A stretch of 64,000 nucleotides of DNA from Acidobacteriota bacterium (GTDB taxonomy: Bacteria; Acidobacteriota; Thermoanaerobaculia; UBA5066; Gp7-AA6), in contig DAHUXD010000064.1 in the NCBI GenBank assembly GCA_027307335.1, positions 36,899 through 100,898 of the forward strand, given 5' to 3'. The notes under the pieces are model-generated. The model was not told where the DNA came from. It worked only from the letters and a program-made list of their open reading frames with translations, and made no database searches. Within the stretch, counting starts at the first letter, position 1. Each line of letters opens with the position of its first letter. The position numbers were made by a program, and so were the translations under genes. Shown here in pieces: positions 26,157-34,578 of the stretch.

Positions 26157-27102
26157 GCGAGCTTGGCAATGTTCTTTCGAGCGACGACAGCGCTTCGGAA
26201 AATGTCAGGTTCCTGGCGAGCATCAGGAAGTTCACGACGTCGCCTCCCGCTCGGCACCCGAAGCAGTGAAAGGACCGGGTCTCCGGGAAGACGACGAGAG
26301 AGGGTGAGCGGTCAGAGTGGAACGGGCAGCGGCCGATGAGATTCCTTCCTGACGGGCGGAGCTCCACGTACTGCATGGCCAGCTCTTCGATCGGGATGGC
26401 TTCCTTGACCCGCGCGATCCGGGACGAGAGTTCGATCGAAGTTGCCGAGATCGAAGACGATCGCCGTTCCTCACGAATCTCCGGAGAGGCTGGCTGGGCA
26501 GCGGCGAGGAGCGAGCCGAAGTCTTCCGGGGTGCGTCCCAGGCGCACGAAGAAGTCGGTTACATCGCCGCCCTCTCCCACCTCATTCGGCAGTGTCACGA
26601 TCCGAGCATTCGGGGTCTGCCTGGCGACTCTGAGAGCGCCTGACTCCCCCGCTTCATCACGGTCGTAGCAGACGAAGACCTCTGGGATATCGCTCAGGGC
26701 ATCCGACCACTCCGGGCGCCAGGAGCCGGCGCCGCCGGTCGAGGTCACGGCGTCGAAGCCTTGCGCCTCGAGAACCAGACGGTCGAACTCCCCCTCGGCG
26801 ATGATGAGCCGCCGGGGTTTTCGGGCGACGACCTCCCAGCCGTACAGCTCGATCGTTGATCCCGGCGTGGCGTACATCTTCGGGCTTCCGGAAGTGTCAT
26901 CGGGATCTCTCCCGAGCTTGAAGAAGGCGGCCTCGCGATTGCGGTTAGGGATTGGAATTGTGATCCGTCCGCTCCAACCGAGGAAGTGGCGATGGATCAG
27001 CTCGTCCGGGATGCCACGGGCGTTCAGGTAGTGGCGGATTCGGTCTGGAAGCTGGCGGTGGTAGTGGAGGGCGAGGTCGTGGAGGCCTTCGTTGGTGGGC
27101 AT
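26134..27102 (-). CDS. Circularly permuted primase: TOPRIM first, CHC2 zinc finger last
   Basis: I take ATG 27102 as the start, giving 322 residues (the frame is open to a TTG at 27138). A TOPRIM domain lies near 94-190, with I-I-A-E-G-E-F-D-R and V-C-Y-D-R-D-E-A-G. The CHC2-type zinc finger comes afterwards, near 255-300, with C-P-F-H-S-D-R-S-P-S and F-H-C-F-G-C-R-A-G-G-D. DnaG has these in the opposite order. No RNA-polymerase-like core is evident between them. The product is probably a primase for an element's own replication, together with the coupled ATPase. Confidence 0.75.
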   Translation of the reverse strand: MPTNEGLHDLALHYHRQLPDRIRHYLNARGIPDELIHRHFLGWSGRITIPIPNRNREAAFFKLGRDPDDTSGSPKMYATPGSTIELYGWEVVARKPRRLIIAEGEFDRLVLEAQGFDAVTSTGGAGSWRPEWSDALSDIPEVFVCYDRDEAGESGALRVARQTPNARIVTLPNEVGEGGDVTDFFVRLGRTPEDFGSLLAAAQPASPEIREERRSSSISATSIELSSRIARVKEAIPIEELAMQYVELRPSGRNLIGRCPFHSDRSPSLVVFPETRSFHCFGCRAGGDVVNFLMLARNLTFSEALSSLERTLPSSHDRKPAA

Positions 27103-27220
27103 GCGATCAAGCGTGGCGCACGAATCGCGTTTGAACAAGGGAGGGAAAGTTGGCGGAGGCGCCCACTATTGCACCCTTGGATGTCCGGCATCGCGTTCGT
27201 AGAGTACGTGGAGGCTTGAA

Positions 27221-27433
27221 ATGAAAACGATCCAGTCATCACCCACACCCGATGCCGAGCTTCAGGAATTCAAAAAGCTCCTCGGCCCGGAACTGACCAA
27301 CCAGTACACCGAAGGGCAGCTTCGACAGCTGTGGCGCGACATGTATGACCTGGCGGATCTCCTCCTCGAGGTCTACCTCGCAAAGAAACGTGGGCCCACC
27401 CCGTCGAAAAACCCGTCATCCCCATCGACTTGA
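27221..27433 (+). CDS. Small acidic/helical protein upstream of the serine recombinase
   Basis: This 70-residue frame has GGAGG nine bases before its ATG. It is helical (Q-L-R-Q-L-W-R-D-M-Y-D-L-A-D-L-L-L-E-V-Y) and ends in a Ser/Pro tail. It ends 58 bases before the recombinase and is divergent from the primase operon. It could be a recombination directionality or regulatory partner of the recombinase, as such small genes often are, but no motif shows it. Confidence 0.55.
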   Translation: MKTIQSSPTPDAELQEFKKLLGPELTNQYTEGQLRQLWRDMYDLADLLLEVYLAKKRGPTPSKNPSSPST

Positions 27434-27491
27434 CGACCACCGCCGGGCCGCTACCATTTAGTGAAGTCGAAGAAATCCCATTTCCTATTTC

Positions 27492-29198
27492 ATGAACGGA
27501 GTCATTTACTGCCGCGTATCCTCGAAGGAGCAGTCCGAAGGGACCAGCCTCGAGTCCCAGGAGGCTGCCTGCCACGAGTACGCCAAATCCAAGAACATCA
27601 AGATTGAGAGAGTCTTTGTCGAGCGCGGGGAATCCGCAAAGGTTGCTGACCGAACCCAGCTGCTCGACTTGCTCGAGTTCGTACGCACGGCAAAAGGCCG
27701 CATCGGCGTTCTCTTGGTCTGGAAGGTTGATCGGTTCGCACGTAACGTGACCGACCACTTCAACATCAAGGCGACGCTTCTAAAGTACGGAGTGCGCGTC
27801 GTTTCGGTGACCGAGCCGATCGACGCTAATCCTGAAGGAAAATTGATGGAGACGATCCTTGCGGGCTTCGCGCAGTTTGATAACGACATCAGGGCCGCGC
27901 GGACGGTCCAAGGCATGAGACGCAGAATCCAGGATGGGATCTTCCCATGGACCCCACCCCTCGGATACCGAGGCGCCGACCAGCTCGGCGAGAAGAAGAC
28001 CATCCCGGACGTTCCGGAACAGCCGCTCTTTGAGCTCGGCCAAAAGGCGTGGAAGGAGGCTGCGACCGGCGCACACATGAAGGCCGACATGCGGCGGCTC
28101 ATGACCGCCTGGGGCTTCGTGACGAAGAAGGGCCGGCCTCTATCACACACCGCCGTGGACAATTTCTTCCGGAACCGCTACTACGCAGGCTTCCTCGTAG
28201 ATCCGTGGTCGGGTGAGGAGCACAACGGAAGGCACGTCCCGATGGTGAGCGAGGCCGCCTTCCTTAAGGTTCAAGAAGTCTTCGGCAAGAAGCGGGGGCC
28301 TTCCGCCCACCAGACGCTGCGGGCAGAGTTCCCGCTTCGCGGCCTCGTCCGATGCGCGCGGTGCCAGCGTTATCTCACAGCAGCCTTCTCGAAGGGGAGG
28401 TCTGGCAACCGCTACCCCTACTACCGGTGCGGATACCGCGGCTGCGGCTTTCGCCAGAGCTTTTCCATCGAGACGGTCCATTGCGAGTTCGAGAAGTTCC
28501 TCGACTCTCTAACTCCCGTGCCGGACCTCGTCGAGAAGCTGGGCGAGGTGATCCTGCGAGCTGCCGAGGATCGAAGTGCGCGCCAGACCAAGCTGAGGAC
28601 TCAGCGAGCCGAGGCGTTGCGGCGCGTGAAGCAGGAATCCGAAGAATTGATCCGGATGCGGGCGCAGGGCCTCATCTCGGACCAGGAGTTCATCACGCAT
28701 AAAGACACCCTGCGGAAGCAGAGCTTTGCGCTAGAGGGGGCGGAGCGAGAGGGCGAGCTCGATTCACGCGAACTGCGTCGTCATCTCGCGGAAGTCAAGG
28801 AGCCGTTAGGCAATCTGCCCGGGTTGTGGCGATCGATGAAGGATGAAGTTCAGAGGCGCCGGCGGTTTGAACGTTTGGTGGTTCCTGCGGGGTTCGTAAA
28901 CCAGAGTGTTGAAACCGCCGATGTGGGGCTTCTTTTCAAGACGTTTCGGCAGTTTGCGACGAGCGATGCAAGCGTGGTGCCCCTCGTGGGCAATAGTTTG
29001 AACCTAATTGTTGCCGAAATACTTGAGTTTGCAGGTCTCGTTCGGGGCGATGGTGACTACAAACCGGCCATTCGGGCCCCTGGTCGACGGCGGACACCGG
29101 GGCGACCCCCGGTTGCCGAAATTGAACCCGAGGCTTCAGCTCTTCTACATCGTACCAGTCCTGGAGAAGATGAAAAGGGGGCTAGCCGCGCCGCCTGA
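27492..29198 (+). CDS. Large serine recombinase
   Basis: The 568-residue protein starts with the resolvase catalytic domain: Y-C-R-V-S-S at residues 6-11 (catalytic Ser 10) and V-W-K-V-D-R-F-A-R near 76-84. The recombinase domain covers about 165-280. A zinc ribbon follows near 283-315 (V-R-C-A-R-C; Y-R-C-G-Y-R-G-C), then a coiled coil near 355-430. This is the complete layout of phage-type integrases such as phiC31. It would integrate DNA by a phosphoserine mechanism at short att sites. It is a second recombinase besides the tyrosine integrase at 55.2 kb, so the region probably contains more than one element. Its att sites were not found. Confidence 0.9.
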   Translation: MNGVIYCRVSSKEQSEGTSLESQEAACHEYAKSKNIKIERVFVERGESAKVADRTQLLDLLEFVRTAKGRIGVLLVWKVDRFARNVTDHFNIKATLLKYGVRVVSVTEPIDANPEGKLMETILAGFAQFDNDIRAARTVQGMRRRIQDGIFPWTPPLGYRGADQLGEKKTIPDVPEQPLFELGQKAWKEAATGAHMKADMRRLMTAWGFVTKKGRPLSHTAVDNFFRNRYYAGFLVDPWSGEEHNGRHVPMVSEAAFLKVQEVFGKKRGPSAHQTLRAEFPLRGLVRCARCQRYLTAAFSKGRSGNRYPYYRCGYRGCGFRQSFSIETVHCEFEKFLDSLTPVPDLVEKLGEVILRAAEDRSARQTKLRTQRAEALRRVKQESEELIRMRAQGLISDQEFITHKDTLRKQSFALEGAEREGELDSRELRRHLAEVKEPLGNLPGLWRSMKDEVQRRRRFERLVVPAGFVNQSVETADVGLLFKTFRQFATSDASVVPLVGNSLNLIVAEILEFAGLVRGDGDYKPAIRAPGRRRTPGRPPVAEIEPEASALLHRTSPGEDEKGASRAA

Positions 29199-29211
29199 CC
29201 TGCCGCTAACG

Positions 29212-30492
29212 CTAACGGGGCAAGTAGTCGGGTCGCTCCACGCCGCATTCTTCGAACAGCCTTTCAAAGAATGGCAGAAGTGCGGACCGAGCGCTCTGCC
29301 CGGGAGATAAGAGTCCCTCGGCCTCGATAACGTCCGCCGCGCAAGTAGGTCCCGCCGACCCAAGCCAGACATGATTGGGCGCTGGCGGGTATGCCAGTCG
29401 CCGCCCCTGCGCGCCGACCACGCCAGTCTTCCATTTGAGAACGCCGGTAATGCCGAGAGTCGCCTGGAAGCGGCGGTATCTCTCCGCGCTCTCGGACAAC
29501 ACCTTCTCAATCTCGTCAGAGAAGAGCCTGGTGGTCTCGTAGGCCAGCAGCGCGGTGTCAACGCTCCAGGCTTCGCCAGTCCGAAAAACGAACGTGACGC
29601 CGGCTACCTGAATCGATTCCGGCGGGTCGTCCATTCGCTGGATTGGCTCAGCGCGATGCATGCCGAGCCCATCCTCTGCACGTAGATGCGAGTATCCGCC
29701 GGCCCCGCTCACCATCGGCATGAGCAGCCCTGCGTCGCCTTGGACCGCTCGCTCCTTGATCTCACGTGTGGTCCATCGTCTCGCCGGGTTTACACTTGGA
29801 AAAAGACGGAGCCAAATCGCTGGACCGGCGGCGAGATAGACCTTCCGATTGCTACCGCCGAAGCTGTCATCTTCGAACCCCAACGCCTCACCAGGCGCCC
29901 TGAACCGAGCCGGGCCATCTTTTGCGGCAGCTTGAGGGAATGGCGGGGGTTCGGCGACGAGCGGAGTTGGGACAGTTCCCAAGCTCGCTCGAAGAGCAGC
30001 CTCTAGGGTCTTGGCTAACTTACGCTTTTCCTCCCTCTTAACCTCAGCCGGTCCATCCTCTGCTAATGAGTACGTGATCGGCCACCTGAGATGTGCCAGG
30101 TCGAAGGGCAGGTCTTCCCGTGTAGGCGGTCCATACGCGGCGTTCATAACGCAAATCACGTGCTCATGGCCAAGCGATTTCAGAGCCCACCCATATTCGA
30201 TAAGCACGTTTGCGTTTGGGGTGGGACGCCCATCCATCCGTTTCCCAGTGAAGGTCATGTCGGCGACGAAGACAGCGGAGGCATCGATCTTCTTGAAAAT
30301 GGTCTCCGCAATCGGCGGCTGCCCCGCGACACCCTGAGTGTCGCTATCAACCGCGAGATCGCGCGCTGCCTCGTCTAGGGTGGTATCCGCGGCTATCACC
30401 GCGCAGACTTCCTCGAGGACCTCTCTCAAGAAGGTCCGGCCGACTCGGTTCGGCGTATCTGCCTGCCATGAAAAAAAGACGGACTGAGCCAT
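29212..30492 (-). CDS. TIR-like (NAD/nucleotide-cleaving type) effector protein
   Basis: The 426-residue protein opens with S-V-F-F-S-W-Q-A-D at residues 4-12, then D-A-S-A-V-F-V-A-D-M-T near 70-80 and N-A-N-V-L-I-E-Y-G-W-A near 93-103. This pattern is shared by TIR and nucleoside 2-deoxyribosyltransferase-like defence domains, with Glu of I-E-Y-G as the likely catalytic residue. The remaining about 230 residues are not recognised and may sense a trigger. It is the last gene of a minus-strand cluster with the AlbA_2 and PIN-like genes. An abortive-infection role is inferred. Confidence 0.65.
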   Translation of the reverse strand: MAQSVFFSWQADTPNRVGRTFLREVLEEVCAVIAADTTLDEAARDLAVDSDTQGVAGQPPIAETIFKKIDASAVFVADMTFTGKRMDGRPTPNANVLIEYGWALKSLGHEHVICVMNAAYGPPTREDLPFDLAHLRWPITYSLAEDGPAEVKREEKRKLAKTLEAALRASLGTVPTPLVAEPPPFPQAAAKDGPARFRAPGEALGFEDDSFGGSNRKVYLAAGPAIWLRLFPSVNPARRWTTREIKERAVQGDAGLLMPMVSGAGGYSHLRAEDGLGMHRAEPIQRMDDPPESIQVAGVTFVFRTGEAWSVDTALLAYETTRLFSDEIEKVLSESAERYRRFQATLGITGVLKWKTGVVGAQGRRLAYPPAPNHVWLGSAGPTCAADVIEAEGLLSPGQSARSALLPFFERLFEECGVERPDYLPR

Positions 30493-30516
30493 TGGGTTAG
30501 TACTTGCCGCGTGGGA

Positions 30517-31446
30517 TTACTTCTTCTTGCTTATCGTCTTGTACGCGGCCCTCGCCTTTTCGAAGACCTTTTCGTCCCGCGCGCGCTCCTGCAACAAATA
30601 TTCTACGAAGGAGTCGGAGTACTGAGGGCTGCCGAATCGAGGCTTGTGAAACCACCCTGGTTTCCTCTCCACTTCGTGGGCTTTCCTAATCGCGAGCACC
30701 TCATTTCTACCAATCCGAGCCCGGCCGGCTAGCCGCCGGTTGACCTCTTCCACCAGCTCTTTCAATCTGTACGGATGCGTAATGTCGGCATCGACTCCCC
30801 GAAAGACAGGCGCACGCGGATCATCGACAATGCGAATGCCTTTACCGCCACCACCGGCAATGGCTCCCGCTGGAGTTGAGAAAACAACCTGGGAGCCGCG
30901 TGGCGCGGTCACGACACGTCGGATACCCGACAGCCATGTGTTTCGTGTCCGGCGGATCTCCCTGGCGATGAATTGGGCAAGATCTTTTCCGGTGCCTGGC
31001 TCACTCTTTGCTCCGTGCCGGAAATAGACGGTACCTTTGGAGAACGACGTCTTTTGCTGCCCAGGGCTAACTTCGTAGGTTCCAGGTCGCTCAAAGGCTA
31101 GCGGATTGCCTTCCGCAGCAGCGATGTCGAGACGGCAGTACTTGCTGGGACCGATCGAACCAGAAGTGATGATGACGCCAGCGAAGTGCTCGCCAGTGTA
31201 CTTGGCGAGTTTGTCAACGATCATGGCCGGATCAACCGCCACAAGTATTGACGAGTCCCAGCCGGTCGGCTTGCCATCGTCGTCGAGACCGATGAAAATT
31301 CTGCCGCCTCCTGAATTTGCCATGGCGGCAATGTCCTTGATCAGTTCGCACCAATCTCCTGGGTTTTGTGGAGCAAACGCGGCCTTAAAGTCGACAGCGC
31401 GTGACTCAGATGCGGGTATCTCGTCCTTTTGGGGTCGCCGGGGCAT
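30517..31446 (-). CDS. AlbA_2 (Schlafen-type) domain protein
   Basis: Residues 13-150 match the AlbA_2 domain: E-S-R-A-V-D-F-K-A-A-F near 14-24, I-A-A-M-A-N-S-G-G-G-R-I-F-I-G near 39-53. These folds bind nucleic acids and are found in bacterial regulators and in Schlafen tRNA nucleases. The C-terminal half is unrecognised and ends in a Lys tail. I choose ATG 31446 over the longer frame to 31560 because a good promoter ends seven bases before it, implying a leaderless message. The stop is 24 bases before the TIR-like gene. Confidence 0.75.
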   Translation of the reverse strand: MPRRPQKDEIPASESRAVDFKAAFAPQNPGDWCELIKDIAAMANSGGGRIFIGLDDDGKPTGWDSSILVAVDPAMIVDKLAKYTGEHFAGVIITSGSIGPSKYCRLDIAAAEGNPLAFERPGTYEVSPGQQKTSFSKGTVYFRHGAKSEPGTGKDLAQFIAREIRRTRNTWLSGIRRVVTAPRGSQVVFSTPAGAIAGGGGKGIRIVDDPRAPVFRGVDADITHPYRLKELVEEVNRRLAGRARIGRNEVLAIRKAHEVERKPGWFHKPRFGSPQYSDSFVEYLLQERARDEKVFEKARAAYKTISKKK

Positions 31447-31453
31447 AGCGGAA

Positions 31454-31482
31454 ATATAACAACGCGTTGGAGTTGCGTCCAA
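31454..31482 (-). promoter_or_regulatory. Promoter for a leaderless AlbA_2 transcript
   Basis: On the minus strand TTGGAC and TTATAT are separated by exactly 17 bases. The ATG at 31446 begins seven bases after the -10 box, so transcription should start at or next to the start codon. No ribosome binding site is present. Confidence 0.6.
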
Positions 31483-31526
31483 CACCTGACCGTCAACGGT
31501 CGCCCTCGACGCACACCACTTCCGGG

Positions 31527-32825
31527 TCAGGAAAGCGTGCTCGGCGGAGCATCCTCCCACTCACCTTGCTCGTTGCGCCTGCGGTTGGTTATCTCTGGTG
31601 GAAAGCGGTTCCACTTGCCCTTTCTTGGATAGACCTTCCGTTCGATGACCATGTGGTCAGCCCTGTCCGAGTCCACGGTGGCGCCCTCCGCAACTGGACG
31701 CCCCTCGGTCCTCAGACGCTCGAGCTGCTGCAGAAGCTTCTTCTGAGCCTCCGGGTCGGGCGGGGGCGATGGCCGACTCTGACGCTCGCGCCAGTCGGAA
31801 GCCATGTGTCTGTCCCATAGCCGCGAGATCAAGAATGAATCATCAGGGGGCGGGTAGAAGGCGAAGCTCATAAGGCCGCGCTTCTTGACCTCTTCCGGGA
31901 ACGCGTCGTAGTGCGCATCCAGCTTGGCGAGATCCGCCTTCAGCTCGCTGCCAGGTACGAACGTCTGGTTCTCTCGCAGAAAGAACGGCACCAAGTCAAC
32001 GTGCAACTTGTCGTTCGATGTAAAGACCGTGCAGAACGGCAAGTAGTACAGATAGGCGAGGTCGACCTTGTGGCTCGCTCGGCCGCGGCCGACAAGATCG
32101 GCAGCCAGCGCCAAGTTGAAGAACAAATCGACTCCGTACACGTGGGCAAAGTACGGCGCGAACGTCGAAATACTCGGGCGACCTGCGCCGCGCCACCGCG
32201 AAAGGACCGCTTCCCTCGTGTCATCCCCGTACCCCATCAAGGAGAGGCCGAACGAGAGGATCACCTCCTGGTCCGGCCCGCCGAGGTAGAAGTCCACCAT
32301 TCGCTTCACATCCGCGAGAGTCTTAGGCCGCCCGAGCGGGAAAAACCGTTGGAACGAGCGGTAGTTCTCTTCCAGGTTTATGTGCGACAGCGCTCGCCGC
32401 CACACCTTCGCGTAGGTTCGGTCAAGTTCCAAGAACTCGTGCCGCTGCCAGCGCTGGAAGGCCTCCTCCTCAGGCGATTGCTGGAAGATGACACCCAACC
32501 TGCCGCCAAGTTCTTTGGCTTGGCCACCGCTAATAATTGGTCGACCCAGGCCGATCTCAACCTGGGCAGAACCCGAGAGTTCGGCTGCGAGGAGAGTCGT
32601 GTGGTGGACATTACATTTTGAGCTTTCGTCTGGGGTCTTATAGGCAAGGCTACCCACGACATCTTCGGGGGTTCGGCCGCCTCGCGCGGCCTTCTCGAGA
32701 TCCGCAAGGGTCTCGACAAAGAAGAGCGGTGTCAGATTTGAAAGATAAAAGTTATCAAGCCATACGGCCTCATCTGGGTTGAGGCTTTCCAGCACTGATT
32801 TGTCGAAAATAAGAGTTGGTCCCAT
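31527..32825 (-). CDS. PIN-like domain protein
   Basis: The 432-residue product begins L-I-F-D-K-S-V-L-E-S-L and then F-F-V-E-T-L-A-D-L-E-K near residues 35-45, the first acidic positions of PIN-like RNases. A later D-L-A-Y-L-Y-Y-L-P-F-C-T-V-F-T-S-N-D near 252-269 supplies the next strand and acid. The central part is unrecognised and the tail is basic. A consensus promoter stands just upstream. It lies about 80 bases before the AlbA_2 gene on the same strand. An RNA-cleaving effector role is inferred from fold signature and context. Confidence 0.6.
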   Translation of the reverse strand: MGPTLIFDKSVLESLNPDEAVWLDNFYLSNLTPLFFVETLADLEKAARGGRTPEDVVGSLAYKTPDESSKCNVHHTTLLAAELSGSAQVEIGLGRPIISGGQAKELGGRLGVIFQQSPEEEAFQRWQRHEFLELDRTYAKVWRRALSHINLEENYRSFQRFFPLGRPKTLADVKRMVDFYLGGPDQEVILSFGLSLMGYGDDTREAVLSRWRGAGRPSISTFAPYFAHVYGVDLFFNLALAADLVGRGRASHKVDLAYLYYLPFCTVFTSNDKLHVDLVPFFLRENQTFVPGSELKADLAKLDAHYDAFPEEVKKRGLMSFAFYPPPDDSFLISRLWDRHMASDWRERQSRPSPPPDPEAQKKLLQQLERLRTEGRPVAEGATVDSDRADHMVIERKVYPRKGKWNRFPPEITNRRRNEQGEWEDAPPSTLS

Positions 32826-32839
32826 AGCTCGTCAGCCTA

Positions 32840-32868
32840 ACAGTAGCGTTCACAACTGGCCCTGTCAA
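32840..32868 (-). promoter_or_regulatory. Sigma-70-type promoter for the PIN-like gene
   Basis: TTGACA and TACTGT are 17 bases apart on the minus strand, and the predicted start of transcription is about eight bases before the ATG at 32825. There is no room for a ribosome binding site. Confidence 0.6.
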
Positions 32869-32926
32869 AGCTCGTTTTGGCGCTTCGCATCAGTGGTACT
32901 CTCCCGCCCCCGAAGGAGAACGCACG

Positions 32927-33325
32927 ATGCCGAAACGCAAGACTCCCTTCCCCAAGCTCTCCCCCAAAGAAGCCCACGCAGCTCTTCGCTGGCTGCACGC
33001 TCTTGGAAAGGTGACCGCTTCGGATATCGCGGGCGCGCTCAAGCACCGGCAGCAGCTCGTCCAGGAAATCAAGGAACGTCTGGAACAGCTTGGAGGCGAG
33101 GGACTGCGGTTCCTCCGCGGCCCGGAAGGTCTGCGGAGGCGTTCGCGGAAAGCGCCGAAGAGAGTGTCGAAGGCGGCTCGGGCCGCGTGGCGCACCCAGG
33201 GGCGCTACATGGCCGCGGTCCGGCGGCTCTCGAAGGCAGACCGCGCGAAGGTCAAGGCTATTCGCGAACAGTCCGGCGTCCTGGCGGCGATCGCTGCGGC
33301 GAAGAAGCTGGCGACGACCCACTAG
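32927..33325 (+). CDS. Basic helical protein, unknown function
   Basis: This 132-residue protein has AAGGAG nine bases before its ATG. It is very rich in Lys, Arg and Ala, with a conserved-looking ending G-R-Y-M-A-A-V-R-R-L-S-K-A-D-R-A-K-V-K-A. I have seen this ending in small proteins of unknown role. DNA or RNA binding is plausible from charge alone. It converges on the PD-(D/E)XK gene with a 5-base gap. Confidence 0.6.
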   Translation: MPKRKTPFPKLSPKEAHAALRWLHALGKVTASDIAGALKHRQQLVQEIKERLEQLGGEGLRFLRGPEGLRRRSRKAPKRVSKAARAAWRTQGRYMAAVRRLSKADRAKVKAIREQSGVLAAIAAAKKLATTH

Positions 33326-33330
33326 GCGCC

Positions 33331-33723
33331 TCAGTCCGGCCTGAACTCCTTCAGCTTGAAGGCCACGTGGTATTGGTATACCTCGACGTCCTTGACCTTC
33401 TTTAGGGCGTAGCGGAGACGGTCATCGTATCGGGCTGCGATGATGATGCCCTTTGTCGGACTCCCGTTTGTTTTGTGCTCCTCGAGCCAGCCCATGTAGC
33501 GCGCGAGCTGACCGACCGTGTCGTCGCTCGACTGGTTTTTCTTTAGCTCGATCACGACGAGCTGCTTCGTCTTCTTGTCGCGGACCAGAATGTCGATGAT
33601 CCCGATTGGCGTGTGGTACTGTCGACTTGCGAGCTCACCGTCTTCCTCGATCAACTCGTAATCCTTCCCGAGCTCGGTCTTCTCCCAATTCTCGATGAGA
33701 AAATCCTCGAGCTGTTTCTCCAT
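33331..33723 (-). CDS. PD-(D/E)XK nuclease domain, NucS-like (C-terminal part of a probable split gene)
   Basis: The 130-residue product carries the nuclease core: G-I-I-D-I-L-V-R-D near residues 40-48 and L-V-V-I-E-L-K-K-N near 54-62, the D...E-x-K catalytic residues, followed by Q-L-A-R-Y-M-G-W-L. The ATG at 33723 has no ribosome binding site. The upstream gene overlaps it by 72 bases and ends in an out-of-frame reading of the same DNA. I think the two were one protein with a proline linker, split by a frameshift near 33735-33790. Confidence 0.7.
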   Translation of the reverse strand: MEKQLEDFLIENWEKTELGKDYELIEEDGELASRQYHTPIGIIDILVRDKKTKQLVVIELKKNQSSDDTVGQLARYMGWLEEHKTNGSPTKGIIIAARYDDRLRYALKKVKDVEVYQYHVAFKLKEFRPD

Positions 33724-34478
33724 GTAAAAGAGAGATGGGTCGCCGGCAGCCTGGCCTCCGCCGGAACGGGCGGAGGGGCTTCGGGGCCTGGCCCGACCTC
33801 CTGCTCAAACTTCCAAAGGTCCTTCACCCCAGCCGAATACAGGAACGCCGAGATCGTGCGGGCATTCTGGTTCACGCCGAGCTTGCCGAAGCCCTCACGG
33901 ATCGCCAGGTTCGAGAGCGCAATCTTCTTGCCGACCGGGTCCTTCTCGAAGTCGATCGCGTACGCGAGGCTGAAGTAATCGAGTACCTTCCGGCGGTCGT
34001 TTAGCGAAATGACGCTGACATTCCCGAAGGGGTCGTGGGCAGCAAGGAAGGCGCCGATCGCGGTTCCGGTTGCCCCCGTCAGGTTGTTCCGGCGGCCCTT
34101 GTTCACGTCGTAGACGCGATTGATAGCCGCGGACAGCGCAATCCCGTCGCGATCCGCCTTGAACATTTCATCAAGGGCGGTCGAGAGCTCTCGCTCGCCC
34201 TTGATCTGCTTGAAAAGTCGCCTCCATGCTCCCTGAGCAATCATCGCCCGGGCGACTGCCTCGTCGTTGCCCGTGTTGCCCTTGCCCTGGCGGTCGAGGA
34301 TGCGAACCATGTCGTCGATCTCGCCGTCGCTTAACTCCCCTGACCCCGAGGCCATGATCCGCGTCTTCCAGAAGTCGTTGAAGCGCTGGCTGTGCGATCG
34401 CCAGATGGCGTTCTTCGCTTCGACGTCATAACCCTCGAGGAAGGAGGCGAAGAGCTTGGGGATATCGAGCGTGTTCAT
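33651..34478 (-). CDS. N-terminal partner of the split nuclease, unknown domain
   Basis: The frame from ATG 34478 gives 275 residues, mostly alpha-helical and hydrophilic, ending in a Pro-rich linker (P-G-P-E-A-P-P-P-V-P). The last 25 residues are an off-frame reading of the nuclease gene that starts at 33723 and look like noise. The real domain is therefore about residues 1-250. I do not recognise it, though its linkage to a NucS-like nuclease suggests target recognition. An alternative is natural translational coupling of two subunits. Confidence 0.6.
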   Translation of the reverse strand: MNTLDIPKLFASFLEGYDVEAKNAIWRSHSQRFNDFWKTRIMASGSGELSDGEIDDMVRILDRQGKGNTGNDEAVARAMIAQGAWRRLFKQIKGERELSTALDEMFKADRDGIALSAAINRVYDVNKGRRNNLTGATGTAIGAFLAAHDPFGNVSVISLNDRRKVLDYFSLAYAIDFEKDPVGKKIALSNLAIREGFGKLGVNQNARTISAFLYSAGVKDLWKFEQEVGPGPEAPPPVPAEARLPATHLSFTWRNSSRIFSSRIGRRPSSGRITS

Positions 34479-34543
34479 GCGACCGCAGCCTAGCGCGAGC
34501 GTCAGATACGTCAAGGTCAATTGTCTTCACGGCACTAGAAAAA

Positions 34544-34563
34544 GGCCGGCAGTATTGCCGGCC
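34544..34563 (-). terminator. Rho-independent terminator after radC
   Basis: GGCCGGCA, a GTAT loop and TGCCGGCC form a perfect 8-bp stem, followed on the minus strand by TTTTTC. It stands 16 bases after the radC stop codon. Confidence 0.85.
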
Positions 34564-34578
34564 AGGAGAATGAAGGGG

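Noticed and set aside
31911..32621. 236-codon plus-strand ORF opposite the PIN-like gene
   Set aside because: Antisense shadow with biased Arg/Val/Glu content.
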